DNA from: Clostridia bacterium
Lineage (GTDB): Bacteria > Bacillota > Clostridia > Christensenellales > Aristaeellaceae
Direction: 5' to 3'
Length of the DNA: 47,381 bases
Assembly (NCBI GenBank): GCA_017470145.1
Contig: JAFUFB010000023.1
Coordinates: 1-47,381 of the forward strand
Of the stretch, positions 16,539 to 25,634 are shown in pieces (position 1 is the first letter of the stretch; each line of letters begins with the position of its first letter). The translations under genes were made by a program, and so were the position numbers. The notes beneath the pieces were generated by a model, which worked only from the letters and a program-made list of their open reading frames with translations, ran no database searches and had not been told where the DNA came from.

Positions 16539-17617
16539 GCATCGTTTATATTTTGTTGGCTATTCTGTTGCTGGCCATCCTGATCGTCGTGCATGAGCTG
16601 GGTCATTTCTGGGCGGCCCGGCTGATGAAAATCGAGGTCAGCGAATTCGGCGTGGGCTTCGGGCCGAAGCTTTTTGGATGGAAAAGCCGGAAGCATGATA
16701 CGAATTTTGTCATCCGGGCCATTCCCCTGGGGGGCTATAATGCCTTCTATGGGGAAAACGAGGAGGGGGCGCCCTCCGACCCGAAGGATCCGAAGCGGTT
16801 TGAAAACCAGAACATCTGGAAGCGGATGTTTGTAGTGATTATGGGCCCCATGATGAACTTCCTGCTGGCCTTTGTGCTGGCCACTGGATTCTATTGGGTC
16901 AATGGCATCAGCACCGCCACGGGGATCGATCCCTACATCTCCGGCGTCAACGGGGCTGGCCCGGCCTATGAGGCGGGGCTGCAGGCGGGGGACGTGATTT
17001 CGGAAATCGACGGGAGGAACATGCTGGACGGCACGACGGAGACCCTGCTTTCCACCATTGGCGGCTTCCAGCAGGGGCAGGCTCCCTTGCAGGTGACGGT
17101 GCAGCGGGGGGAAGAGACGCTGCAGTTGCAGCTGGAGCCCCAGTGGAACGAAGAGGAAGAGCGGATGATGGTGGGGGTCATGATCGGCGGCAGGTATCGC
17201 CTGGAGACGGAGAAAACCACCCTCTGGGGCGCGGCGAAGGCCAGCGCCCAGATGTGCTGGCGGGCCGGCGGACTGATTCTGAACGCCCTGAAGAACCTGG
17301 TTACCACGGGCGAGGGCCTGGAGGACACTTCCGGGCCGGTGGGGATCATTTCCATCGTATCCAATGAGGTGCGAATTGGCGGATTCCAGGCCTTCCTGGA
17401 GCTGCTGATTTCCATCTCCATCAATTTGGGGCTTATGAACCTGATGCCCATCCCGGGGCTGGACGGCAGCAAGCTGATCTTTGGCGTCATTGAGGCGGTG
17501 CGGGGAAAGCCCATCGCCCCGGAGAAGGAGGCCATTGTGAACACCATTGGCATGGTGATTTTGCTGGGACTCATGGCCGCCCTGACCCTGAAGGATGTAT
17601 GGACGCTGATAAGGTAG
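16535..17617 (+). CDS. rseP: RIP metalloprotease RseP (site-2 protease family)
   Basis: This 360-residue intramembrane zinc protease has HELGH in the first helix (about 20-24). A PDZ domain (about 125-200, with GPAYEAGLQAGDVISEIDG) comes next, then the third zinc-ligand motif NLMPIPGLDGSKL in a later helix. Such proteases cut anti-sigma factors or clear signal-peptide remnants in the membrane. The LDG motif here has Ser where many family members have Gly (LDGG). Overlap with dxr implies coupling. It is followed by an intergenic repeat rather than a terminator. Confidence 0.95.
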   Translation: MSIVYILLAILLLAILIVVHELGHFWAARLMKIEVSEFGVGFGPKLFGWKSRKHDTNFVIRAIPLGGYNAFYGENEEGAPSDPKDPKRFENQNIWKRMFVVIMGPMMNFLLAFVLATGFYWVNGISTATGIDPYISGVNGAGPAYEAGLQAGDVISEIDGRNMLDGTTETLLSTIGGFQQGQAPLQVTVQRGEETLQLQLEPQWNEEEERMMVGVMIGGRYRLETEKTTLWGAAKASAQMCWRAGGLILNALKNLVTTGEGLEDTSGPVGIISIVSNEVRIGGFQAFLELLISISINLGLMNLMPIPGLDGSKLIFGVIEAVRGKPIAPEKEAIVNTIGMVILLGLMAALTLKDVWTLIR

Positions 17618-17620
17618 TAG

Positions 17621-17763
17621 ATGCGCGCGGGAGTTCCCCTCCGGGACACGCTCTCGCTCCGTTCCAGACGTAGCGGCACAAAGCGGCTGCCTTCGGGTAA
17701 ACCCTCGCCACCCGCTAAGTGCCGACGTCTTCCAAGGGTCCCGGAGTGAAACATCCCTTCGCA
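17621..17763. repeat. Intergenic repeat, copy 2 (inverted relative to 524-668)
   Basis: It runs from ATGCGCGCGGGAGTTCCCCT to ACATCCCTTCGCA and matches the reverse complement of 524-668 nearly base for base. It fills the 173-base gap between rseP and ispG. No ORF of its own is credible. The first 35 bases also resemble 2650-2685. Confidence 0.85.
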
Positions 17764-17790
17764 TGATGGAAATTAATCGAGGAATACCAA

Positions 17791-18834
17791 ATGACCAAAA
17801 CAGTAAAAGTAGGCAAGCTGCTGCTGGGCGGGGGAAACCCGATCCTGGTGCAGAGCATGACCAATACGGACACCCGGGACGTGGAAGCCACCCTGGCCCA
17901 GATTCGGGCCCTGGCGGCGGCAGGATGCGATATCGTCCGGGTCAGCGTCTATGACGAGGAATGCGCCCGGGCGGTGCGGGCCCTGGTGGATGGCAGCCCG
18001 GTACCCCTGGTGGCGGATATTCATTTCGATTACAAGCTGGCCATCGCTGCTATGGAAAACGGCATCGCCAAGATGCGGATCAACCCGGGCAACATCGGCG
18101 GGGCGGAGAAGGTGCGCATGGTGGCGGATTGCGCGAAAAAGCACCATGTGCCCATCCGCATCGGCGTCAACAGCGGCTCCGCGGAGAAGGAGCTGCTGGC
18201 CAAGTATGGCGGGCCCACGGCGGAATGCCTGGTGGAAAGCGCTCTGAACCATGCCCGGCTGCTGGAGGACGTAGGCTTTCAGGAGATCGTGCTGAGTATG
18301 AAATCCAGCGACGTGCGCCTGACGGTGGCGGCCTATCGCCTGGCCCATGAAAAATGCGATTATCCCCTGCATGTGGGGGTGACGGAGGCGGGGCTCCCGG
18401 GCCAGGGCACGGTGAAGAGCGCCATCGGCATCGGCAGCCTGCTGCTGGACGGCATCGGGGATACCATTCGGGTCAGCCTCAGCGGGGATCCGGTGCCTGA
18501 GGCCAAGGCGGGATGGGATATCCTGCGGGCCCTGGATCTGCGGACCCGGGGGGTGCAGCTCATCGCCTGCCCTACCTGCGGGCGGACGGGGATCCCCGTG
18601 GCGGAAATCGCCAGCCGGGTGGAGAAGGAGCTGGGAGACATTACCGTGCCCCTGAAGGTAGCCGTCATGGGCTGCGTGGTCAACGGCATCGGCGAAGGCA
18701 AGGAAGCGGACGTGGGTATCGCCGGGGGCGGAAACGGCGCGGGGGTCCTCTTCGCCAAAGGAGAGGAATCCCGGAAGGTCCAGGGGGATCTGGCGGAGAT
18801 CCTGATTAACAAAGTAAAGGAAATGGTCCAGTGA
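17791..18834 (+). CDS. ispG: 4-Hydroxy-3-methylbut-2-enyl-diphosphate synthase (GcpE)
   Basis: This 347-residue [4Fe-4S] enzyme converts MEcPP to HMBPP in the non-mevalonate pathway. Family blocks seen are VQSMTNTDTRDVEATLAQI, ADIHFDYKLAI, RINPGNIGG, GVNSGSAEKELL and SMKSSDVRLTV. The three cluster Cys lie in CPTCGRTG (about 260 and 263) and VMGCVVNGIGEGKEADVG (about 295). It acts after Dxr, which lies two genes upstream. The ribosome binding site is modest (CGAGGAA). Its TGA overlaps the polC GTG start by four bases. Confidence 0.96.
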   Translation: MTKTVKVGKLLLGGGNPILVQSMTNTDTRDVEATLAQIRALAAAGCDIVRVSVYDEECARAVRALVDGSPVPLVADIHFDYKLAIAAMENGIAKMRINPGNIGGAEKVRMVADCAKKHHVPIRIGVNSGSAEKELLAKYGGPTAECLVESALNHARLLEDVGFQEIVLSMKSSDVRLTVAAYRLAHEKCDYPLHVGVTEAGLPGQGTVKSAIGIGSLLLDGIGDTIRVSLSGDPVPEAKAGWDILRALDLRTRGVQLIACPTCGRTGIPVAEIASRVEKELGDITVPLKVAVMGCVVNGIGEGKEADVGIAGGGNGAGVLFAKGEESRKVQGDLAEILINKVKEMVQ

Positions 18835-21800
18835 GTTACGAGGATTTGATGGGGCGCATCGCCCGGGAAATACCGGAGCTGGCGGGGAAACTGTCAGCCC
18901 CACGGGTGACCTATGTCAAATCGCTGAAAAAGACCTATATTTCCTTTGAAAGCGCCTCCCTGGTAGGGGAAAAGCAGTTCCTGCGGCTGGAGAGCATCCT
19001 GCGGGAAACCTTCCCGGGGCGGCCCTTGGCGGTGCGGGTGGTGAGCCCCCTGCTGCGGGACAGCTTCCTGAAAGATATCGGGGCTTACCGATCCGTGCTG
19101 ACGGACTTTCTGCGGCGGAATTATCCGGGGATTGTGGCCTGGCTGCCCAATATCGACTGGAGCTGCCAAGGGGATCGGGTGACCCTGACCTTCCCGGACG
19201 AGTTCTCCCTGGACTATATTGGCAAGCACAATATCACCAACCGATTGGCCACCGCTATTCGGGAGATTTTTGACGCCCAGGTGATCGTGGAAACCACGGT
19301 GGCCGGGGACCGGGAAGCCCGCCTGGCCCAGATGCGCCGGGAGCGGCAGGAATCCCTGCGGTCCATCACCCGGGCGGAGATGGCGGAGCGCTACGGCACG
19401 GTATACGATCCCCAGAAGCCCGCGGAGGAGAAGCCCAAGCGGAAGCCGCAAGAGCGGAAGGAAAGTCCCGCTCCGGCGGCCGCGGCGGCTCAGGTAGAGA
19501 AGAAGGCGGAAAGCGCCCTGGAGACAGGGATTCCCATTCCGGAGATGTCCAACCATGCCATCAATAAGCCCATCCTGGGCCGGGCCATTGCGGATCGGCC
19601 GGTGGAGATTCGGGAGCTGACGGCGGAGAGCGGCCTGGTGGTGATCCAGGGGGATGTGTTCCTGCTGGAAACCCGGGAGCTGAAGGGTGGGGAGACTTTG
19701 CTGGTGACCTTCGCCATCACAGACTATACCTCTTCCATCCTGTGCAAAACCTTCCTGCGGTATCGGGCCCGTCGGGGCCGGAAGGGGGAGGAGGAGTCCC
19801 TGCCCCCCATCACGGAGGAGGAGCGCAAGACCGTGATGGACAAGGTGGAGCGCATCCGGGAGGGCATGAACGTCAAGATTCGCGGGGAATGCCAATACGA
19901 CAATTATTCCCGGGAGCTGGCGGTCATGATCCGGGACATGGTGGAGATGGAGAAGGAGGAGCGGCAGGACACCGCGGAGGAGAAGCGGGTGGAGCTGCAT
20001 CTGCACACCAACATGTCCACCATGGACGCCCTGACTCCGGTGGGGGATTTGATCAACCGGGCAGCGAAATGGGGCCATCCGGCCATTGCCGTGACGGACC
20101 ATGGGGTGCTGCAAAGCTTCCCCGCCGCCTTCCGGGCCGCCAAGGGGAAGATCAAGCTGATTCCCGGCTGCGAGGGATACCTGATCGACGAAAGGGACAT
20201 CACCGAGCGGCCCACCGCCCAGCCCTATGACGGGCCCATCGTGGTGCTGGACTTCGAAAGCACGGGACTGAACACCTCCACCGCCCGGATTATCGAGATC
20301 GGCGCGGTGAAGCTGGACAAGGGCACCATCGTGGATCAATTTCAGGAGCTGGTGGACCCCGGAGAGCCCCTGAAGCCGAAGATCACGGAAGTGACCAACA
20401 TTACCGATACCATGCTCAGCGGCAAGCCCAAGGCGGCAGAGATGCTGCCGAAGCTGATGGACTTCATCGGGGATTTGCCCATCGCCGCCCACAACAGCGC
20501 CTTCGACGCGGCGCTGCTGCGGACGGAGCTGAAGCGGCTGGGGATGACCTACGAGAACCCGGTAATGGACACCCTGACCTATGCCCGGAAGCTGTATCCG
20601 GAGCTGAAGTCCTTCAAGCTGAAATCCCTGTGCAAGCATCTGGGGGTCAGCCTGAAAAACGCCCACCGGGCGGTGCACGACGCCACGGCCACGGCCCACT
20701 GCCTAGCCCGGATGTTCGAGCACACGGGGGAAAGATATCCGGACATCCATACCTACGAGGATCTGAACCGGCAGCTGCGGGGCGGGGCCATCGGCTCCAG
20801 CTGGCATATCATCCTGTTGGCGAAAAATCGGCAGGGGCTGGTGAACCTGAACAAGCTGGTTTCCATCTCCCATTTGGAATACTTCCGGCGGCAGCCCCAT
20901 ATGCCCCGGGAGGTGATCAAGCAATACCGGGAAGGGCTGATTCTGGGCAGCGCCTGCGAGGCGGGAGAGCTATTCCGGGCCGTGCTGGCGGGGGAGAGCA
21001 TGGAAAAGCTGAAGGAGATCGCCTCCTTCTATGATTATCTGGAGATTCAGCCCATTGGGAACAACGCCTTCCTGCTGCGGGAGGATTATGTCAAGAGCGA
21101 GGAAGAGCTGCGGAACCTGAACCGGGTCATCGTGAAGCTGGGGGAGGAGCTGGGGAAGCCCGTGGTGGCCACGGGGGACGTCCATTTCCTGGACCCCAAG
21201 GATGCGGTGGGCCGGGCCATTATCCAGGCGGGCTTGGACTATTCCGACGCGGACCAGCAGCCGCCCCTGTATTTCAAAACCACGGACGAGATGCTGGAGG
21301 AGTTTGCCTATCTGGGTCCGGAGAAGGCCCGGGAGGTGGTGATCACCAATCCCCGCATGATCGCGGACCAGGTGGAACAGATCAGCCTTTTCCCGAAGCA
21401 CCCCAAGGGGGAGGATACCTTCCAGCCCTTCTGGGACGACGCGGAGGACAATATTCAGCAGATGAGCTGGGACACGGCGGAGGAGCTGTACGGCTCCCCC
21501 CTGCCGGAGATCGTGGAAGCCCGGCTGAAGAAGGAACTGAAGTCCATCGTGGGCTATGGCTACTGCACCCTGTACAACATCGCGGAGAAGCTGGTTTCCC
21601 GATCCCTGGAGGATGGGTACCTGGTGGGCTCCCGGGGTTCCGTGGGCTCCAGCCTGGTAGCCCGGATGTGCGGCATCACCGAGGTGAACGCCCTGCCGCC
21701 CCATTATCGCTGCACCCATTGCCACAAGGGCTTCTTCGACGTGGACAAGAGCAAATATCACGTGGGGGTGGACCTGCCGGACCGGGATTGCCCCCAGTGC

Positions 21801-23291
21801 GGCAAGCCCCTGACCAAGGATGGCTTTGATATTCCCTTCGAGGTGTTCCTGGGCTTCGAGGGGGACAAGGTGCCGGATATTGACCTGAACTTCTCCGGAG
21901 AATATCAGAACAAGGCCCACCACTATGTGGAGGAGCTTTTCGGCCATGACCATGTTTTTCGGGCGGGAACCATCTCCGGCCTGGCGGATAAGACGGCCTA
22001 CGGTTATGCCATGCATTATCTGGAGGATCGGGGCATCCAGGCGGGCAACGCAGAAAAGATGCGCCTGGCCCAGGAGTGCACTGGGGTGAAACGGACCACG
22101 GGCCAGCACCCCGGCGGCATGGTGGTGGTGCCCCAGGAATACGACATCTGTGAGTTCACCGCGGTGCAGCACCCGGCGGACGACCTGGAGAGCGATTTTA
22201 CCACCACCCATTTCGACTTTAACTCCATGCACGATATCCTGGTAAAGCTGGACTGCCTGGGCCATGATGATCCTACCATGATGCACGAGCTGGAGATGCT
22301 GACGGGGGTCAATTTTCAGGAGGTGCCCCTGGACGATCCCGGGGTTCGCAGCCTCTTTACCTCCCCCGCGGCCCTGGGGGTGACCACCAGCGAGATCCTC
22401 TGCAACACGGGCACCTATGGCGTGCCGGAGTTCGGCACGGAGTTCGTCCGGGGCATGCTGCAGGACACCCAGCCCTGCACCATGGAGGAGCTGCTGCGGA
22501 TTTCAGGCCTTAGCCATGGCACGGACGTATGGCTGGGGAATGCCAAGGACATCATCAACGCGGGCATCGCCACCCTGAGCGAATGCGTCTGTTGCCGGGA
22601 TGATATCATGAATTACCTGATGGACCAGGGGGTGAAGCCCAAGCTGGCATTCACCACCATGGAAAGTGTCCGCAAGGGCAAGGGCTTAAAGCCGGAGATG
22701 GAGCAGGCCATGAATGAGGTGGGGGTGCCGGAATGGTTCATGGACAGCTGCCGGAAGATCAAATACATGTTCCCCAAGGGGCACGCCGTGGCCTATGTAA
22801 CCATGAGCCTGCGGGTGGCCTGGTTCAAGTTGCATGAACCCCTGGCCTATTACTGTGCGTACTTCACCGTCCGGGGGGACGGCTTCGATGCAGGCACCAT
22901 GATCCTGTCCCCGGACACCTGCCGGGAGCGGATTCGGGAGATTCGGAACCTGGAAAAGGCTTCCGCCAAGGATAAGGAAATCGCCACCTGCCTGGAGCTG
23001 GTGCTGGAGATGAACATGCGAGGCATCCGCTTCCTGCCGGTGGACCTGTATCGCAGCGAGGTGAACCGCTTCCTGATCGAAGATGGCAACATCCGCTGCC
23101 CCTTTACCAGCCTCAGCGGCCTGGGGGAGAACGCGGCCATCCCCATCGTGGAGGCTCGGAAGCAGGGAGAGTTCCTTTCCATCGAGGATTTGCGACAGCG
23201 GGGGAAGGTGGGCTCCGGCACCATTGAGCTGCTGCGGGCCCACGGGGCCCTGGAGGGCATGAGCGAAACCAGCCAGCTGAGCATGTTTTAA
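18831..23291 (+). CDS. polC: DNA polymerase III subunit alpha, Gram-positive PolC type
   Basis: This 1486-residue replicative polymerase has its proofreading exonuclease built in. In order it has an N-terminal domain, an OB fold (about 240-350), the first half of the PHP domain (VELHLHTNMSTMDALTP, about 388), and the inserted DEDD 3'-5' exonuclease. Exo I is VVLDFESTGL near 471, with HNSAFDAALL and HRAVHDATATA later. The rest of PHP follows, then a four-Cys zinc finger (CTHCHKG...CPQCGKP). The catalytic PDIDLNFSG comes near 1015, and TGQHPGGMVVVP and FPKGHAVAYV lie further on. The GTG start overlaps the ispG stop. PolC supports a Firmicutes host. Confidence 0.98.
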   Translation: MSYEDLMGRIAREIPELAGKLSAPRVTYVKSLKKTYISFESASLVGEKQFLRLESILRETFPGRPLAVRVVSPLLRDSFLKDIGAYRSVLTDFLRRNYPGIVAWLPNIDWSCQGDRVTLTFPDEFSLDYIGKHNITNRLATAIREIFDAQVIVETTVAGDREARLAQMRRERQESLRSITRAEMAERYGTVYDPQKPAEEKPKRKPQERKESPAPAAAAAQVEKKAESALETGIPIPEMSNHAINKPILGRAIADRPVEIRELTAESGLVVIQGDVFLLETRELKGGETLLVTFAITDYTSSILCKTFLRYRARRGRKGEEESLPPITEEERKTVMDKVERIREGMNVKIRGECQYDNYSRELAVMIRDMVEMEKEERQDTAEEKRVELHLHTNMSTMDALTPVGDLINRAAKWGHPAIAVTDHGVLQSFPAAFRAAKGKIKLIPGCEGYLIDERDITERPTAQPYDGPIVVLDFESTGLNTSTARIIEIGAVKLDKGTIVDQFQELVDPGEPLKPKITEVTNITDTMLSGKPKAAEMLPKLMDFIGDLPIAAHNSAFDAALLRTELKRLGMTYENPVMDTLTYARKLYPELKSFKLKSLCKHLGVSLKNAHRAVHDATATAHCLARMFEHTGERYPDIHTYEDLNRQLRGGAIGSSWHIILLAKNRQGLVNLNKLVSISHLEYFRRQPHMPREVIKQYREGLILGSACEAGELFRAVLAGESMEKLKEIASFYDYLEIQPIGNNAFLLREDYVKSEEELRNLNRVIVKLGEELGKPVVATGDVHFLDPKDAVGRAIIQAGLDYSDADQQPPLYFKTTDEMLEEFAYLGPEKAREVVITNPRMIADQVEQISLFPKHPKGEDTFQPFWDDAEDNIQQMSWDTAEELYGSPLPEIVEARLKKELKSIVGYGYCTLYNIAEKLVSRSLEDGYLVGSRGSVGSSLVARMCGITEVNALPPHYRCTHCHKGFFDVDKSKYHVGVDLPDRDCPQCGKPLTKDGFDIPFEVFLGFEGDKVPDIDLNFSGEYQNKAHHYVEELFGHDHVFRAGTISGLADKTAYGYAMHYLEDRGIQAGNAEKMRLAQECTGVKRTTGQHPGGMVVVPQEYDICEFTAVQHPADDLESDFTTTHFDFNSMHDILVKLDCLGHDDPTMMHELEMLTGVNFQEVPLDDPGVRSLFTSPAALGVTTSEILCNTGTYGVPEFGTEFVRGMLQDTQPCTMEELLRISGLSHGTDVWLGNAKDIINAGIATLSECVCCRDDIMNYLMDQGVKPKLAFTTMESVRKGKGLKPEMEQAMNEVGVPEWFMDSCRKIKYMFPKGHAVAYVTMSLRVAWFKLHEPLAYYCAYFTVRGDGFDAGTMILSPDTCRERIREIRNLEKASAKDKEIATCLELVLEMNMRGIRFLPVDLYRSEVNRFLIEDGNIRCPFTSLSGLGENAAIPIVEARKQGEFLSIEDLRQRGKVGSGTIELLRAHGALEGMSETSQLSMF

Positions 23292-23299
23292 GGGAAGCG

Positions 23300-23318
23300 C
23301 CCTGCGCTGGCAGGGATT
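23300..23318 (+). terminator. Weak hairpin after polC
   Basis: CCCTGC-GCTG-GCAGGG (23300-23315) is followed only by ATTT, so termination would be partial at best. Confidence 0.35.
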
Positions 23319-23363
23319 TGACAGACGGTGTAGAAAGATTTATAGGAGAAGGAGGGAAGCGCT

Positions 23364-23702
23364 ATGCAGAAGACCATGGACTGGCGCCGGTTTGCCTGGC
23401 GCATGGGGATCTTGGCTGTGCTGTTCCTGATTCTTTATCTGGTTTTCTCCAGCCGATTGGGGGAGCGGCAGCAGCAGGAGAATGCCCTGCGGCTGTCCCT
23501 GACCCGGCTGGAGGAGGAAAACAAGGCCATGGACGCGGAGCTGAAGCTGGTGGATACGGAGGATTATATCGTCACCAGCGCCATGACCAATTATGCCTTT
23601 ATGAACAAGAACGATCTTCGGTTTCAGTTCACGAATCCGGACGCGCTGTATGCCTATACGGAGAGCGAGCTGAAAATCCTGATGGATGAGATGGCGGATT
23701 GA
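23364..23702 (+). CDS. Septum formation initiator family protein (DivIC/FtsB-like)
   Basis: This 112-residue bitopic protein has a short basic N-terminus and one membrane helix (about 13-30, MGILAVLFLILYLVF). A coiled coil follows (about 33-65, heptad Leu/Glu rich). Its tail contains DTEDYIVTSAMTNYAFMNKNDLRF, resembling the conserved YIE..AR..y.yv..gE segment of DivIC/FtsB. These proteins join FtsL and FtsQ/DivIB at the septum. Sequence similarity is loose, so assignment rests on architecture. GAAGGAGGG lies before the ATG. Confidence 0.75.
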   Translation: MQKTMDWRRFAWRMGILAVLFLILYLVFSSRLGERQQQENALRLSLTRLEEENKAMDAELKLVDTEDYIVTSAMTNYAFMNKNDLRFQFTNPDALYAYTESELKILMDEMAD

Positions 23703-23771
23703 GGAAGAACGGCCTTTCCCGCCAGGGAGAGGATTTGACCCCAGAGGACGCAAAGGGCAAGGGAGGCGCTC

Positions 23772-24689
23772 ATGCAAAAGGTTGCGGTGATTGGAATCGG
23801 CTCTAACTCGGTGCGAATGCTGGTTGCGGAGGTGGAGGAGGACGGCTTCACCCGCCTGACGCGAGATCGGGAGGGGACCCGGCTGTTCGCCGGCCTGGAT
23901 GAGAGGGGCAATCTGAGCCCGGAGAGCATGGAGAAAACCGCCGCGGCGGTGGAGCGAATGGCCGTTTCCGCGGGGAAAATCGGCTGCGACAAATTACATA
24001 TCTTTGCCACCAGCGCCTCCCGGGACGCCCGGAATGGGCAGGTGTTTTTATCGCTGCTGCAGGAAAAGACCGGCGTGGAGCCGGAGATCATTACCGGGGA
24101 AGAGGAAGCTGTGCTCAGTTTCCTGGGGGCCACGGATGTGGCAGCCCGAGGGGAGCGGTGCGGCGTCATCGATATCGGCGGTGGCAGCACGGAACTGGTC
24201 ATCGGCCAGGGGGCCAGGATCGATCTGGCCATCTCCTGCCAGATGGGGGCCGTGCGGCTGTATCGGCTGCTGGCCATCAATAACAAAGAGGATATGCCGG
24301 CGGTGGAATACGCGGCCGGGGAGATTTTGCGGGAAAAATGGAATACGATTCAGGCGCCGTCTGTGCCGGGCAAGTGGATTGGCACGGGCGGCACTTTTAC
24401 TGCCCTGGCGGCCCTGAGCAAGGGGGTGCACTGGACCGATCGAACCTATATGCATGGCTATTGCCTGAAGAAGGAAAAGATCCGCCAGATTGGGGAAACA
24501 CTGGCGGGCATGACGCCGGAGCAGCGGCTACAGCTGGAGGGGCTTCAGCCCAGCCGGGCGGACATCGTGGTCCACGGTATCTGCATCCTCCTGGCGGTCA
24601 TGAGCCATCTGGGGGCGGAGAAGATCCTGGTCAGCGAATATGGCAATCTGGATGGCTATCTCCGGAAGCATTATTTTGAAAGCATTTGA
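23772..24689 (+). CDS. Ppx/GppA phosphatase family protein
   Basis: This 305-residue ASKHA-fold protein has the two phosphate-binding loops of the family, GIGSNSVRMLV near the start and VIDIGGGSTELV near 136. It also has ATSASRDARN, the EEEA block and GTGGTFTALAAL. Family members hydrolyse polyphosphate or pppGpp. The length fits the short form lacking the C-terminal HD domain, so exopolyphosphatase activity is likely but unproven. In Clostridia this gene is often near ppk, which is not seen here. GGGAGGCGCTC precedes the ATG. Confidence 0.9.
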   Translation: MQKVAVIGIGSNSVRMLVAEVEEDGFTRLTRDREGTRLFAGLDERGNLSPESMEKTAAAVERMAVSAGKIGCDKLHIFATSASRDARNGQVFLSLLQEKTGVEPEIITGEEEAVLSFLGATDVAARGERCGVIDIGGGSTELVIGQGARIDLAISCQMGAVRLYRLLAINNKEDMPAVEYAAGEILREKWNTIQAPSVPGKWIGTGGTFTALAALSKGVHWTDRTYMHGYCLKKEKIRQIGETLAGMTPEQRLQLEGLQPSRADIVVHGICILLAVMSHLGAEKILVSEYGNLDGYLRKHYFESI

Positions 24690-24715
24690 TGGGGTTCTTT
24701 GCTTTGTGGTATAAT
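24686..24715 (+). promoter_or_regulatory. Promoter for the secreted-protein pair at 24770
   Basis: TTGATG (24686-24691) overlaps the preceding stop codon; an 18-base spacer leads to a perfect TATAAT (24710-24715). A CCTGGC/GCCAGG hairpin (24735-24750) then sits just ahead of the ribosome binding site. Confidence 0.75.
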
Positions 24716-24769
24716 CCCCGACGAATGTAATTTACCTGGCTTGGGCCAGGGAAAGGAGATCCTTCGAGC

Positions 24770-25582
24770 GTGAAAAAACGAGCGCTGGCGCTGCTTTTGT
24801 GCCTGGCGATGCTGCTGCCCCTCCTGGCCTGGGGCGAAGAGGAGGAAGAAGACCTCCTGGTGGAAGAAATTGTTGAAAATGTACTCCTGGATGATGATGA
24901 CGTGGAAATTCCGGAACAAATCGAACCGGAAATTGAGGTGAAAGTGGTAAATGATGCCCGGGAGGACTTCATCGACCGCATTGTCGCCCTGGGGAAAAAG
25001 CTCTATGACGACGCGGATGGCAAACGGAAGCGGGCCCATTACGCCTCGGATATCTACGTCTGCAAGAATTTTACGGTCTATCTGTTCCGCCAGAATCGGG
25101 ATGATTTCCGCATGGCGGAATTTCCGGATATCCCGCTGGTGATTCCCAATAACCTGCCTGCCAAGCAATGCAAGCCCTATGCTTATGGCTTCCTGTGGGA
25201 GGAGGTGGCTCCGGAGAAGGGAAACCCCTTCCAGGTGGCAGCCCAGTTCATCTACGACGCGGACCAGAGCAAGGAGGAAAACCTGGCCCGGGCTATGGAC
25301 TTCATGCGCCAGGCCCAGCGGGGGGATTATTTCCAGATGTCCGCGGATTATGAATATGGCGTGGGAGCCCATAGCGCCATCATGCTGTCCTATGACCCGG
25401 AGACGGACGAGATCCACTGGATGGACAGCAACATGCGGGGCGGCAAGATCGACGGCATTCGATACGGTCTGGTGCAGTATGAGGCCGTCAAGAGCGTGGA
25501 ATGGTGGGCCAGCGCCTTCTGCCACAAGAAGCGGGGCGCCACCCTGTACCGCTTGCGGGAGGATATTATCTACGCGGAATGA
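24770..25582 (+). CDS. Secreted protein, probable papain-fold (amidase-like) cysteine hydrolase
   Basis: This 270-residue protein starts at GTG behind AAAGGAG. A signal peptide (MKKRALALLLCLAMLLPLLA) is followed by a very acidic stretch (about 22-60). The C-terminal half shows a possible catalytic triad: Cys in AKQCKPYAYGF, His in VGAHSAIMLSY and Asn/Asp in WMDSNMRGG. This resembles NlpC/P60- or CHAP-like amidases, whose Cys-His-Asn order it follows. The call is from pattern only. It shares a promoter with the CapA-like gene 52 bases downstream, so the pair probably works at the cell surface. Confidence 0.55.
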   Translation: MKKRALALLLCLAMLLPLLAWGEEEEEDLLVEEIVENVLLDDDDVEIPEQIEPEIEVKVVNDAREDFIDRIVALGKKLYDDADGKRKRAHYASDIYVCKNFTVYLFRQNRDDFRMAEFPDIPLVIPNNLPAKQCKPYAYGFLWEEVAPEKGNPFQVAAQFIYDADQSKEENLARAMDFMRQAQRGDYFQMSADYEYGVGAHSAIMLSYDPETDEIHWMDSNMRGGKIDGIRYGLVQYEAVKSVEWWASAFCHKKRGATLYRLREDIIYAE

Positions 25583-25634
25583 CCCCTGGATAAAGGGGCG
25601 CGTTTTTCAAAGAAAAGAAGGAGTAATCTCAGCC

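Noticed and set aside
23318-23346. Promoter TTGACA-17-TATAGG before the DivIC-like gene
   Set aside because: The start of transcription would fall inside the ribosome binding site, leaving no leader; -10 is poor.
25179-25634. 152-residue N-terminal extension of the CapA-like protein
   Set aside because: It overlaps the upstream gene in another frame and would bury the clear signal peptide at 25635.
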